Shown here: positions 1 to 8,086 of the stretch, piece by piece | How positions within the stretch are numbered: the first letter of the stretch is position 1 | How the letters are laid out: each line of letters opens with the position of its first letter | Source: an uncultured Pseudomonadota bacterium | GTDB lineage: Bacteria; Pseudomonadota; Gammaproteobacteria; Steroidobacterales; Steroidobacteraceae | NCBI GenBank assembly: GCA_903884235.1 | Contig: CAISEB010000050.1 | Coordinates: forward strand, 1 to 59,498 | Direction: 5' to 3' | Length of the DNA: 59,498 nt | The notes under the pieces: model-generated | Seen by the model: only the letters and a program-made list of their open reading frames with translations | What the model was told of the DNA's origin: nothing | Databases searched by the model: none | Translations under genes and position numbers: made by a program

Positions 1-120
1 CAGGGGGCCGGCACGGCGGCGCAGGGCGCCCCGGCGACGCCCGGCAGCAACCCCGGCGCAAGCCCGCTCGCGCGGCTCGCGGCGGCCCTGAAGGGCTTCT
101 GGCAGCGCCTGCGCGGCTAG
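1..120 (+). CDS. C-terminal fragment of an unidentified protein
   Basis: An open frame runs from the window edge to a TAG at 118-120 and encodes the last 39 residues of a protein. The visible part is a Gly/Ala/Pro-rich linker followed by a short amphipathic basic tail ending in LKGFWQRLRG. No domain can be named. Its stop overlaps the stop of the convergent YrfG-like gene. Related gammaproteobacteria often have a type II secretion gspN-like gene beside yrfG/cysQ, but the fragment is too short to support that identity. Confidence 0.5.
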   Translation, partial: QGAGTAAQGAPATPGSNPGASPLARLAAALKGFWQRLRG

Positions 121-782
121 AGCAGGTCAGCGACCGAGTCGACACCGGCAAACCGGCCGGTGTCGCGCGGCGGCCGGCCCGAATCCGGCCTGCGGATGGC
201 GCGCAGCCAGCCGATCCCGTAGGCACACGCCGCCTCGAGCACCGGCAGGCTGTCGTCCACGAACAGCGTCCGTGCCGGATCGAAGGACGCCGCGACGTGC
301 AGCCGGGGCCAGAACGCCGGATCTTCCTTCGGCGCACCGAACGGGTGCGTCGAATACACCGCGTCGAGGTGGCCGGTGAGGTCGACGTGGCTGTCCTTGA
401 TGGCGAGCGTCTCGGGGTGGGCGTTGGTGACGAGCACCAGCCGCTTGCCGAGCGCGCGCAGGCGGCCGAGGAAGGCCTCCGCGCCGGGGATCCAGGCGAC
501 CTGTTCGCGCACGCCGTGCTTGATCCGGCGCACGTCGAGCCCGAGCTCGCGGCTCCAGTGATCGATGCAGTACCACTCGAGCCGGCCGCGCGTGGCGTTG
601 AAGCGCGGTGCGAGCGCCTCGCACGCGGCGGCGAACGAAAGGCCGTGCGCGGCGCCCCAGACGGCCGGGACGTGTTCCTGCCAGAACCAGTTGTCGAAGC
701 GCAGGTCGAGCAGCGTGCCGTCCATGTCCAGCAGCACCGTGTCGATGCGATCCCAGGGCAGTGGCAGGGCGGGGGGTGTCAC
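117..782 (-). CDS. yrfG: HAD hydrolase, GMP/IMP nucleotidase YrfG-like
   Basis: This is a haloacid dehalogenase phosphatase of the YrfG type, which removes phosphate from purine mononucleotides such as GMP and IMP. Motif I DMDGTLLDL carries the nucleophile Asp and the acid/base Asp. Motif II is VTNAH, the Lys lies in FGAPKED, and the acidic motif IV is FVDDS. The shared N-terminal pattern W-D-x-I/V-D-T-V-L-L-DMDGTLLDL and the following FDNWFWQ match E. coli YrfG as I remember it. I place the start at GTG 780-782, because a longer reading would run into the cysQ leader and start. It is divergent from cysQ across about 38 bases, and its stop overlaps the stop of the upstream plus-strand gene. 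Confidence 0.85.
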   Translation of the reverse strand: MTPPALPLPWDRIDTVLLDMDGTLLDLRFDNWFWQEHVPAVWGAAHGLSFAAACEALAPRFNATRGRLEWYCIDHWSRELGLDVRRIKHGVREQVAWIPGAEAFLGRLRALGKRLVLVTNAHPETLAIKDSHVDLTGHLDAVYSTHPFGAPKEDPAFWPRLHVAASFDPARTLFVDDSLPVLEAACAYGIGWLRAIRRPDSGRPPRDTGRFAGVDSVADLL

Positions 783-820
783 CCCGCTATGATATAACGC
801 CCACGCGGATCCCCCCCCCG

Positions 821-1618
821 ATGCCACCGCTCCCCCCACAGCTGCTGCCCGACGTCGTCGCCCTCGCCCACCGTGCCGGTGAGGCGATCCTCGAGGTCTA
901 TGCGGGCGAATTCGACGTCACGCTGAAGGGCGACGACTCGCCACTCACGATCGCCGACCTGCGCTCGCACCGGATCATCGCGGCGGGCCTCGACCGTCTG
1001 ACGCCGGCCGTGCCGGTCATCTCCGAGGAGGCCGCGACCGTCCCGCTCGCGGAGCGCGCCGCGTGGGAGTGGGTCTGGCTGGTCGACCCGCTCGACGGCA
1101 CCAAGGAATTCGTCAGCCGCAATGGCGAGTTCACGGTCAACATCGCGCTGATCCACCGCCACGCGCCGGTGCTCGGCGTGCTGCACGTGCCGCTGACCGG
1201 CACCACCTGGCAGGCGGCGGCCGGGCTCGGCGCGTTCCGCCTCGACCGCGACGGCACGACCACCGAGGTGCGCGTGCGCGAGGCGGTCGTCGGTCCCGCG
1301 CGGGTCGTCGGCAGCCGCTCGCACCGCGGCGGCGGGCTCGACGACCTGCTCGCACGCCTCGGCCCGCATGATTTCCGCCCGCTCGGCAGCGCCTCGAAGT
1401 TCGGCCTCGTCGCCGAGGGCAGCGCCGACGTGTACCCGCGGCTCGGCCCGACCTCCGAATGGGACACGGCCGCCGGCCAGGCGATCGTCGAGATCGCCGG
1501 CGGTCACGTGGTCGGCCGCGACGGGCGGCCGCTGCGCTACAACGCACGCGAGACGCTGCTCAATCCCGACTTCATCTGCTACGGCGACGCCTCGCGCGCC
1601 TGGCACGAGCTGCTCTGA
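821..1618 (+). CDS. cysQ: 3'(2'),5'-bisphosphate nucleotidase CysQ
   Basis: This Mg-dependent phosphatase of the inositol monophosphatase superfamily converts the sulfate-assimilation by-product PAP to AMP. The metal-binding signature DPLDGTKEF is at residues 89-97, an acidic ISEE metal site at 67-70, and the second IMPase motif is SEWDTAAGQAI. The length of 265 residues suits CysQ (about 246-270). The ATG at 821 is chosen because the frame upstream is antisense to yrfG and has no CysQ-like sequence. The short divergent spacer holds an AT-rich patch (TATGATATAA near 789-798) that could serve as -10 for either direction. The DUF3301 gene follows after 7 bases. Confidence 0.93.
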   Translation: MPPLPPQLLPDVVALAHRAGEAILEVYAGEFDVTLKGDDSPLTIADLRSHRIIAAGLDRLTPAVPVISEEAATVPLAERAAWEWVWLVDPLDGTKEFVSRNGEFTVNIALIHRHAPVLGVLHVPLTGTTWQAAAGLGAFRLDRDGTTTEVRVREAVVGPARVVGSRSHRGGGLDDLLARLGPHDFRPLGSASKFGLVAEGSADVYPRLGPTSEWDTAAGQAIVEIAGGHVVGRDGRPLRYNARETLLNPDFICYGDASRAWHELL

Positions 1619-1625
1619 GCGCGCC

Positions 1626-1949
1626 GTGGACGGCCTCCTGTGGATCGCGATCGCCGGGGGCGTCCTCGCGCTCATCTGGCGCACCAACGTCGAGGCACGG
1701 ACCGTCGCCAACGACGCGGCGCACCGCGCCTGCGGCGAATCGCACCTGCAGCTCCTCGACGGCACGGTCGCGTTCCGCCGCGCCAAGCTCGCGCGCGGCG
1801 CCGAGGGACGCCTCACCCTGCTGCGCACCTACGTGTTCGACTACAGCGACGACGGCGCGGCGCGGCGCCAGGGCTTCGTGATCCTGCGCGGCCGCGACGT
1901 CGAGATCGTCGGCCTCGGCCCGACGCTGGTCTACGAGCGCGCCTCGTGA
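1626..1949 (+). CDS. DUF3301 single-pass membrane protein
   Basis: The 107-residue protein starts at GTG 1626. An N-terminal hydrophobic segment (LLWIAIAGGVLALIW, residues 4-18) anchors a small soluble domain with the conserved pattern C-x5-LQLLDGTVAFRR and a C-terminal tyrosine/valine-rich half. This is the DUF3301 arrangement, a small gammaproteobacterial family of unknown function commonly found near cysQ. The gene lies 7 bases after cysQ, and its stop overlaps the GTG of the PHP-domain gene by four bases (GTGA), so the three are probably co-transcribed. No role can be assigned. Confidence 0.75.
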   Translation: MDGLLWIAIAGGVLALIWRTNVEARTVANDAAHRACGESHLQLLDGTVAFRRAKLARGAEGRLTLLRTYVFDYSDDGAARRQGFVILRGRDVEIVGLGPTLVYERAS

Positions 1950-2797
1950 GCGACGGCATCGACCTGCACCTGCACTCGGACCATTCCGACGGCGTGCTGG
2001 ATCCGGAGAGCCTCGTCGCGCTGCTGGCGCAGAGCGGCGTGCACACCTTCGCGCTGACCGACCATGACACGACCGCCGGTCTCGACCGCGCCGCCACGGC
2101 GGCGCTGGCGGCCGGCCTGAGGGCGATCGCGGGGATCGAACTGTCGGCGAGCTGGCTCGGCAGGACGATCCACGTGGTGGGCCTCGGCGTCGACCCGGGG
2201 GCCGCCGCGATGCAGGCCGCGGTCGCGACCCGCCACGCGATGCGCCGCGCACGGGCCGCGAACATCGCGCTCAGGCTCGACCGCGCCGGCGCGCCGGGAT
2301 CGGCTGCGCTCGCCTGGCTCGCCGGCGTCGCGGTGCCGACCCGCACCCACTTCGCGCGCGCGCTGGCCGAGCTCGGCGCCGCGCGCGATGCCGCGGCGGC
2401 GTTCGACCGCTGGCTCGGCCACGGCAAGCCCGGCCACGTGCCGTCGGAGTGGCCGGCCCTGGAGGCGACCGTGGCGGAAATCCGCGCCGCCGGGGGCACC
2501 GCCGTGCTCGCGCACCCGCTGCGCTACCGGCTGTCCGCAGGCCAGCGCCGCACGCTGGTCAAGACCTTCGCCGCGGCCGGTGGCGAGGCGCTCGAAGTCG
2601 TCACCGGCGGCCTCGCCCCGCACCAGCTCGAAACGGCCACCGGGCTCGCGCTCAGGGCGGGCCTGGCCGGCTCGGTGGGCTCGGACTGCCACGATCCGGC
2701 GCTGCCGTGGCATCGACCGGGACGATTGGCTAAGCTGCCCGAGGCAGTGGTGCCGGTCTGGGATCGGTGGGCCCCGGCGCCCGCCGGAGCGCGCTAG
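1946..2797 (+). CDS. rnm: RNase AM, PHP-domain 5'-3' exoribonuclease (YciV/TrpH)
   Basis: This 283-residue PHP-superfamily phosphoesterase matches RNase AM (formerly YciV or TrpH). The family trims 5' ends of RNA, including 5S rRNA precursors, and also cleaves 3',5'-nucleoside bisphosphates such as pAp. The metal motifs appear in order: HLHSDHSDG near residues 7-15, TDHDT, GIELS, the HPLRY region and the C-terminal SDCHDP. The GTG at 1946 is chosen because it overlaps the DUF3301 stop and places HLH at the expected distance from the N-terminus. Sitting with cysQ, another PAP-hydrolysing gene, it suggests an operon handling 3',5'-bisphosphonucleotides, which is inference from context. Confidence 0.88.
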   Translation: MSDGIDLHLHSDHSDGVLDPESLVALLAQSGVHTFALTDHDTTAGLDRAATAALAAGLRAIAGIELSASWLGRTIHVVGLGVDPGAAAMQAAVATRHAMRRARAANIALRLDRAGAPGSAALAWLAGVAVPTRTHFARALAELGAARDAAAAFDRWLGHGKPGHVPSEWPALEATVAEIRAAGGTAVLAHPLRYRLSAGQRRTLVKTFAAAGGEALEVVTGGLAPHQLETATGLALRAGLAGSVGSDCHDPALPWHRPGRLAKLPEAVVPVWDRWAPAPAGAR

Positions 2798-2799
2798 CG

Positions 2800-3021
2800 A
2801 TGACGGACGACGACAAGGTCAATACCGAACTCCTGCAGCGCCTCGAGCGCCTGCGCGGCCTGCGTATCGAACATCGCGACCTCGACGACGTGATCGCACG
2901 GCTGCAGATGGACCTGCGCATCGACGAGCTGCGCCTGAAGCGCCTGAAGAAGCGCAAGCTGATGCTCAAGGACCAGATCACGCGCCTCGAGAGCGAGCTG
3001 ATCCCGGACCTCAACGCCTGA
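2800..3021 (+). CDS. DUF465 (YdcH-like) small coiled-coil protein
   Basis: The 73-residue protein starts at ATG 2800, two bases after the RNase AM stop. It is almost entirely predicted helix, with heptad-like leucines, a central DLDDVIARL segment and the LKRLKKRKLMLKDQI basic stretch typical of the DUF465/YdcH family. The family is widespread in Proteobacteria and has no firm function; a small coiled-coil dimer is the likely structure. A longer start 33 bases upstream would overlap the previous gene and adds no family-like sequence. Confidence 0.8.
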   Translation: MTDDDKVNTELLQRLERLRGLRIEHRDLDDVIARLQMDLRIDELRLKRLKKRKLMLKDQITRLESELIPDLNA

Positions 3022-3043
3022 CCTGACCCCGGACCGAAGCGGC

Positions 3044-4477
3044 ATGGACAACCTGAGCGACGCGCTGATCCAACACGCCCGGGACTGGCTCACGGCCGGC
3101 TCCCTGGCGGGCCTCGCGCTCGCTGGCCTCGCCTGGGTGTGCGCCTGGGTGGCCGGACGCCTCGTCTCGCGGGCCCGCCCGGAAACCTTCGGCAACGACT
3201 CGGGCCTGGTGCGCGAGGCGACCCTGATCGCGACGCCGTACCTGACGGCCCTCGTGGTCGTCGGCGTCGGCCGCGCCGCGCTCGCGATGACCGCGCTCGA
3301 CTCGCGCTTGCCGAACCTGCTGCTCGAACTGGCCGGCGCACTGGTCGCGATCCGCGGCGCGGCCTTCCTGCTGCGGCTGTCGGTCGGCCGCAACGGCCGG
3401 CTGCGCGCCTGGGAAGTGCGCGCGACCGTCGTCGTGTTCTTCTTCGTCGCGATGCACATCGTCGGCTGGCTCGAGGCTTTCATCGGCTTCCTCGACTCGG
3501 TGTCGGTCACCAGCAACAAGCACGGCGAGGCCGCGCTGACGCTGTGGTCCATCATCCGCTCGCTGTTCACGGTCACCGCGTTCGTGATCATCAGCGCCTG
3601 GATCGGCCGCTCCCTCGAGCGCCACATCGCCGAGATCAAGGGACTGGCGCCGAACACGCGCATCGCGGCCGCGAAGTTCGCGTACGCGTTCCTGATCGGC
3701 TTCGGCGGCCTGCTCGGGCTGTCGGCCTCGGGGCTCAACCTCGGCGCGCTGAGCATCTTCGGCGGCGCACTCGGCCTCGGCCTCGGCTTCGGCCTGCAGG
3801 CGATCGCCGCCAACTTCGTCAGCGGCTTCGTGCTGCTGATGGACAAGTCGATCAAGCCGGGCGACGTCATCAGCTTCACCGGCAGCATCGGCACCAGCAC
3901 CGAGGGCTTCGGCTGGGTACAGGAGCTGCGCGGCCGCTACGTCGTGGTTCGGGACCGCGACGGCGTCGAGACGCTGGTCCCGAACCAGAACCTGATCACC
4001 AACCAGGTGATCAACTGGAGCTACAGCGACAAGCGGGTGCGGCTGAAGCTGCCGGTGCGCATCAGCTACGACAACGATCCGGAGCAGGCGATGGCGGTGC
4101 TGCTCGAGGCCGCGAAGTGCTCGCCGCGCATCCTGCGCGAGCCGGCGCCGGTGGCGCGCCTGATGGGCTTCCACGACTACGGTCCGGACCTCGAGCTGCG
4201 CTTCTGGATCGCCGATCCTGAGGCCGGCGTCAACAACGTGCGCTCGGACGTGAATCGCGCGATCTGGCGGCTGTTCAAGCAGAACGGCATCGTGATCCCG
4301 CGCGCCCAGCTCGACGTGCGCATGTACGATGCGGACGGACGGATCGTCGGCGTCGGCGCGCTACCGGCCCGTGCGCTCGGTGCCGCCGCACCCGCCGCGG
4401 CGCCCACGGGCCCGGGCAGCGGGATCGGCAATCCGCACCCGGCGGCGCCGCCACCGCCCACCCTGATCGGACCCTGA
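3044..4477 (+). CDS. MscS-family mechanosensitive channel
   Basis: This 477-residue inner-membrane protein has about five predicted transmembrane helices. The pore-lining TM3 is glycine/alanine rich (ALSIFGGALGLGLGFGLQAI), followed by ANFVSGFVLLMDKSIKPGD and the MscS beta domain, including VPNQNLITNQVINWS. These are the hallmarks of MscS-type channels that release osmolytes on hypo-osmotic shock. The protein is longer than E. coli MscS (286) because of extra N-terminal membrane segments, closer to the YbdG/YjeP-like intermediates. A proline/alanine-rich low-complexity tail follows residue 430. It lies 22 bases downstream of the DUF465 gene, and arfB starts 2 bases after its stop. Confidence 0.88.
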   Translation: MDNLSDALIQHARDWLTAGSLAGLALAGLAWVCAWVAGRLVSRARPETFGNDSGLVREATLIATPYLTALVVVGVGRAALAMTALDSRLPNLLLELAGALVAIRGAAFLLRLSVGRNGRLRAWEVRATVVVFFFVAMHIVGWLEAFIGFLDSVSVTSNKHGEAALTLWSIIRSLFTVTAFVIISAWIGRSLERHIAEIKGLAPNTRIAAAKFAYAFLIGFGGLLGLSASGLNLGALSIFGGALGLGLGFGLQAIAANFVSGFVLLMDKSIKPGDVISFTGSIGTSTEGFGWVQELRGRYVVVRDRDGVETLVPNQNLITNQVINWSYSDKRVRLKLPVRISYDNDPEQAMAVLLEAAKCSPRILREPAPVARLMGFHDYGPDLELRFWIADPEAGVNNVRSDVNRAIWRLFKQNGIVIPRAQLDVRMYDADGRIVGVGALPARALGAAAPAAAPTGPGSGIGNPHPAAPPPPTLIGP

Positions 4478-4479
4478 CG

Positions 4480-4902
4480 GTGGGCGTCGAGATCGCCCCG
4501 GGCCTCGTCGTCCCCGACGACGAGCTCGTCTACGACTACATCCGTGCGCCCGGGCCCGGCGGCCAGAACGTCAACAAGGTCGCGACCGCCGTGCAGCTGC
4601 GCTTCAATGCCGGCGGCTCGGTGCTCCTCGACGACTGGACGCGCTCGCGCATCGCGACGCTCGCCGGGCGCCGCATGACCAAGGACGGCTGGATCGTGCT
4701 CACGGCACACCGGCTGCGCACCCAGGAGGGCAACCGTCGCGACGCCGAGGGACGGCTCGCCGAGCTCATCGTCGGCGCACGCGAACGCCCGAAGCCACGA
4801 CGCGCGACCAAGCCGACGCGCGGCTCGCGCGAGCGCAGGCTCGAGGGCAAGAAGCAGCGCACGGTGGTCAAGGACCTGCGCCGCAGGCCCGGCGTCGACT
4901 GA
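4480..4902 (+). CDS. arfB: Alternative ribosome-rescue peptidyl-tRNA hydrolase ArfB
   Basis: ArfB (YaeJ) rescues ribosomes stalled on non-stop mRNA by hydrolysing the P-site peptidyl-tRNA. The catalytic GGQ motif lies in GPGGQNVNKVATAVQL near residues 26-41. The C-terminal part (residues 100-140) is very basic, with repeated R/K-rich segments (RPKPRRATKPTRGS, EGKKQRTVVKDLRRR). This fits the tail that sits in the empty mRNA channel and separates ArfB from RF1/RF2. The length of 140 residues matches the family. The GTG start at 4480 is 2 bases after the channel gene stop. Confidence 0.93.
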   Translation: MGVEIAPGLVVPDDELVYDYIRAPGPGGQNVNKVATAVQLRFNAGGSVLLDDWTRSRIATLAGRRMTKDGWIVLTAHRLRTQEGNRRDAEGRLAELIVGARERPKPRRATKPTRGSRERRLEGKKQRTVVKDLRRRPGVD

Positions 4903-4906
4903 GGCG

Positions 4907-5725
4907 CTAGGAGCGTGCTGGCGGCGGTGGCGAGCGCGGCGCCGGCGGCGCGGGCATGGGCCCGCCGCGCGCATGGTCCTTCAGCCACAGGTCCCACTGA
5001 TGCGCGACCGCGAGCACGTCCTCGGGGCAGCGCGCGATGCGCTCGGGTGCGATCAGGGCGCGCGCCTGGGCGTGGGTCGCCGGCGAGTTGCCGTACAGGA
5101 TGCACGCGACATCCTCCAGCCGTGCGCGATCGAAGCCATGCAGCTCGAGGAACTCGAGCCCGGCGTCGGGATCCTTGAGCGCGATGTCGAAGAACTCGAG
5201 CGCCGCGGCCGCGCTCGGATCGCCGCTCTGCTCGGCCGCGGCGAGCGTGATCGCGGCGAACTCGTCGGCAGCCCGGTCCGCGCCCTGCGGCACCGGCAGC
5301 GCATACAGCGCGACGAGCGCGCGGCCGATCTCGCTGAACAGCGCGAACGTCACGCCGCCCGAGAACATCTGCTCCGAGCGCTCGGGCGCGACGCCGTTCT
5401 CGCCGGCGATCACGAGCAGGGCATCGAGGTATTCGTAGCACACCGTGACGGTGTGCGAGTCCGCCACCCAGCTGGTCGTGCTGTGACCGCACTCGGCGGT
5501 CCTGAGCGTGACGGTCGCCGGCAGGTCGAGGACGCGGTTGAGCTCCTCGGCGACCGACTCGAGGAAGCGCTCGCGACGCAGCTCGTCGTAGTAGACGATG
5601 TAGTCGCTGGTGCCAGGACGCTGGTAGCTCGTGACGAAGTCATGCCGGTCGGCCGCTGCGGCCACGGAGGCGAGCGCACCGGCGCACGCCGCGAGCGCGA
5701 GGACGACGCGCCGCGGCACGCTCAC
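4907..5725 (-). CDS. DUF4344 exported protein with degenerate zinc site
   Basis: The 272-residue protein carries an N-terminal signal peptide (ending about AAAA-DRHD, residues 22-29). The body resembles the DUF4344 putative metallopeptidase family: the AECG segment, the VTVCYEYLDAL strand-helix, and the helix that normally holds HE-I/L-GH, followed by an AADEFA acidic segment. Here the zinc helix reads SEIGR (131-135), so both histidines are replaced, by Ser and Arg. Unless metal binds differently, this looks like a pseudo-peptidase. The GTG start at 5725 overlaps the MMPL stop by four bases, so it ends the DUF1302-to-DUF4344 operon. It converges on arfB. Confidence 0.75.
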   Translation of the reverse strand: MSVPRRVVLALAACAGALASVAAAADRHDFVTSYQRPGTSDYIVYYDELRRERFLESVAEELNRVLDLPATVTLRTAECGHSTTSWVADSHTVTVCYEYLDALLVIAGENGVAPERSEQMFSGGVTFALFSEIGRALVALYALPVPQGADRAADEFAAITLAAAEQSGDPSAAAALEFFDIALKDPDAGLEFLELHGFDRARLEDVACILYGNSPATHAQARALIAPERIARCPEDVLAVAHQWDLWLKDHARGGPMPAPPAPRSPPPPARS

Positions 5726-8082
5726 GTCGCGGCCCGCGGCCGGACGAACCAGGCGGCGAGCGCCGGCAGCAGCAGCATGGCCGCCAGCATGTTGACGCCG
5801 AACATGAACGTCAGCATGAGCCCTACGTCGGCCTGGAACTTCAGTGGCGAGAACACCCACGTCGCGACGCCGATGGCGAGGGTGACGCCCGTGAAGAAGA
5901 TGCTCGCGCCGGTCACCCTCAGCGTCTGCAGGTATGCCTCGCTCACCGTGCAGCCCTCGGCGAGGAAGCCCTGCATGCGGCTGAACAGGTAGATGCCGTA
6001 GTCGACGCCGATGCCGGCGCCGAGCGCCACCATCGGCAGGGTCGTGACCTTGAGCCCGATCCCGACCAGCGCCATCACCGCGTACACGAGCACCGACACG
6101 AGCGCGAGTGGGATCATCACGAGGACCGTGCCGGTCAGCGACCGGAAGGTGAGGAAGCACATCACGCCGATCGCCACGAACAGGTAGACGAGGATCGGGA
6201 TCTCCTTGGCGCGCACCTCCTCGTTCTGGGCGGCCATCACGCCGACGTTGCCGGTGGCGAGGCGGAAATGCACGGTCTCGGAAGGATGGGCGCTGCGGTA
6301 GGCCTTCACCTCGGCGACCACGCGCTCGATGGTCCCGGCGCGATGGTCGGCGAGGAACAGCATGACCGGCATCACGCTGCAGTCCTTGTTGAGCAGCCCG
6401 GTGCTGGTGTCGATGTAGCCCTGCGCCTGCACGAGCGCGTGCTCGTTGCGCGGCAGGTTGCGCCACTTGAGGGAGCCCTCGCTCCAGCCGGCGCTGACGA
6501 TCTTGGAGACGCCCGGCAGGCTCATCACGTCGCGCACGCCCTCGACGTTCGCCATGTGCCACGCGAAGTCGTCGATGCGATGCATGACCTCGTAGCTGAC
6601 ACAGGCGTTGGGCGGCGCCTCGACGATCACGTTGATGATGTCGGTGCCGATCGAGAACTTGTGCGTGATTGCCTCGGTGTCGCGGTTGTAGCGCGAATCC
6701 CGGCGCAGTTCCGGCACGCCCGCCGCGGTGTCGCCGATCGGGGTCTGGCGGCCCTTGATGAAGCCGACGACGCCGAACAGCAGCGCGATGGCGATGACGA
6801 CCGCGGCGATCGGCCGTTCGCCGATGCGCGAGAGCCCCTGCCACAGCGGCGCGAGGTGGGCCTGCCGGGCGCGCACCCGTGCCGCATAGCCCCGGTCGAA
6901 CGGCGTGTACGACACCAGCACCGGCAATAGGATCAGGTCCGTCAGGATGACGACGCCGACGCCGAGGCTCGCGGTGATCGCCATCTCGCGGATCACCTCG
7001 ACCGGGATCGCGAGGATCGTCACGAAGCCGACGAGGTCGGCGAGCAGCGCCACGATCGCCGGCATGAACAGCAGCCGGAACGTGCGTCGTGCCGCCTCGT
7101 TCGAGTCGGCACCGTCGAGTGCCGCATCGCTGACCGCGCTGATCTTCTGCACGCCGTGCGAGACCCCGATCGCGAAGATGACGAACGGCACGAGGATGCC
7201 GAGCGGATCGACACCGTAGCCGAGCACGACCAGCAGGCCCAGCTGCCAGACGACGGCCACGATCGAGCAGATGACCGGCACCAGCGCGATGCGCAGCGAC
7301 TGGATGTAGATCCACACCAGCAGCGCCGTCAGCAGCACCGTCGCGACGGCGAAGATCGCGACGGCCAGGGCCCCGTGGGAGATGTCGTCGACGACCTTGG
7401 CGAAGCCGATGACATGCACGTCGATGTGGTGCGGCGCGATGCCGAGCGCCGGGTCGCCGCGCTCGATGTGCGCGCGGACGCTCTCCAGCTCGCCACCGAT
7501 GCGAATCAGGTCGACCGGCTTGCCGGTCGCCGGATCCTGCTCGAGCAGCTGCGCCGAGACGATCGCGCCGGAAAAGTCGTTGGCGACGAGCCGGCCGACG
7601 ATGCCCGCCTTGAGCACGTTCTCGCGCACGCGCGCGAGCCCCTCCGGCGTCGGCGCGAATCCCGGCGGGATCACGTCGCCGGCCTGGATGCCGCCTTCGA
7701 TGACCTCCGTGTAGCGGGTGTTCGGCGTCCACAGCGACTGGACACGCGCGCGGTCGACGCCGGGGATGAAGAACACCTCGTCCGTCGCCGTCTTCAGCGC
7801 CTGCATGAATTCCGGCGTGAACATGTTGCCGTCGCGCGCGACCAGCGCGATCAGCACGCGGTTGGCGCCGCCGAACTCCTCCTGGCGCTCGAGGTACGTG
7901 CGCATGTACTCGTGCTGCAGCGGCAGCTGCTTCGTGAAGCGCGTGTCGATGTGCAGCCCGCGCACCGCCACGGCTCCGAACGCGAGTGTCAGGATCGCGA
8001 ACGACGCCAGCAGCAGCAGGCGGCGCCCGAACACCAGGCGCTCGAGCGTGCGGACGAAGGCGGGTTCGCGGCCGGAGTGCAT
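5722..8082 (-). CDS. MMPL/RND-family inner-membrane transporter
   Basis: This 786-residue transporter has the RND layout: TM1 near residues 20-40 (LLLLASFAILTLAFGAVAV), a large periplasmic loop, a block of five helices, then a second TM7-loop-TM8-12 repeat. Sterol-sensing-domain-like segments such as GIGVDYGIYLFSRMQGFL fall in the second helical block. The family (RND superfamily exporters including HpnN and MmpL) moves lipids and hydrophobic compounds across or out of the inner membrane. I choose ATG 8082, 4 bases after the YCF48 stop; a start at 8112 is possible. Its neighbours supply a predicted outer-membrane barrel and periplasmic partners. Substrate unknown. Confidence 0.85.
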   Translation of the reverse strand: MHSGREPAFVRTLERLVFGRRLLLLASFAILTLAFGAVAVRGLHIDTRFTKQLPLQHEYMRTYLERQEEFGGANRVLIALVARDGNMFTPEFMQALKTATDEVFFIPGVDRARVQSLWTPNTRYTEVIEGGIQAGDVIPPGFAPTPEGLARVRENVLKAGIVGRLVANDFSGAIVSAQLLEQDPATGKPVDLIRIGGELESVRAHIERGDPALGIAPHHIDVHVIGFAKVVDDISHGALAVAIFAVATVLLTALLVWIYIQSLRIALVPVICSIVAVVWQLGLLVVLGYGVDPLGILVPFVIFAIGVSHGVQKISAVSDAALDGADSNEAARRTFRLLFMPAIVALLADLVGFVTILAIPVEVIREMAITASLGVGVVILTDLILLPVLVSYTPFDRGYAARVRARQAHLAPLWQGLSRIGERPIAAVVIAIALLFGVVGFIKGRQTPIGDTAAGVPELRRDSRYNRDTEAITHKFSIGTDIINVIVEAPPNACVSYEVMHRIDDFAWHMANVEGVRDVMSLPGVSKIVSAGWSEGSLKWRNLPRNEHALVQAQGYIDTSTGLLNKDCSVMPVMLFLADHRAGTIERVVAEVKAYRSAHPSETVHFRLATGNVGVMAAQNEEVRAKEIPILVYLFVAIGVMCFLTFRSLTGTVLVMIPLALVSVLVYAVMALVGIGLKVTTLPMVALGAGIGVDYGIYLFSRMQGFLAEGCTVSEAYLQTLRVTGASIFFTGVTLAIGVATWVFSPLKFQADVGLMLTFMFGVNMLAAMLLLPALAAWFVRPRAAT

Positions 8083-8086
8083 CGTG

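Noticed and set aside
5726-7732. An upstream extension of the DUF4344 frame through the MMPL gene to a 941-codon frame
   Set aside because: The extension is out-of-frame reading of the MMPL gene; a GTG at 5725 with a signal peptide is the natural start.
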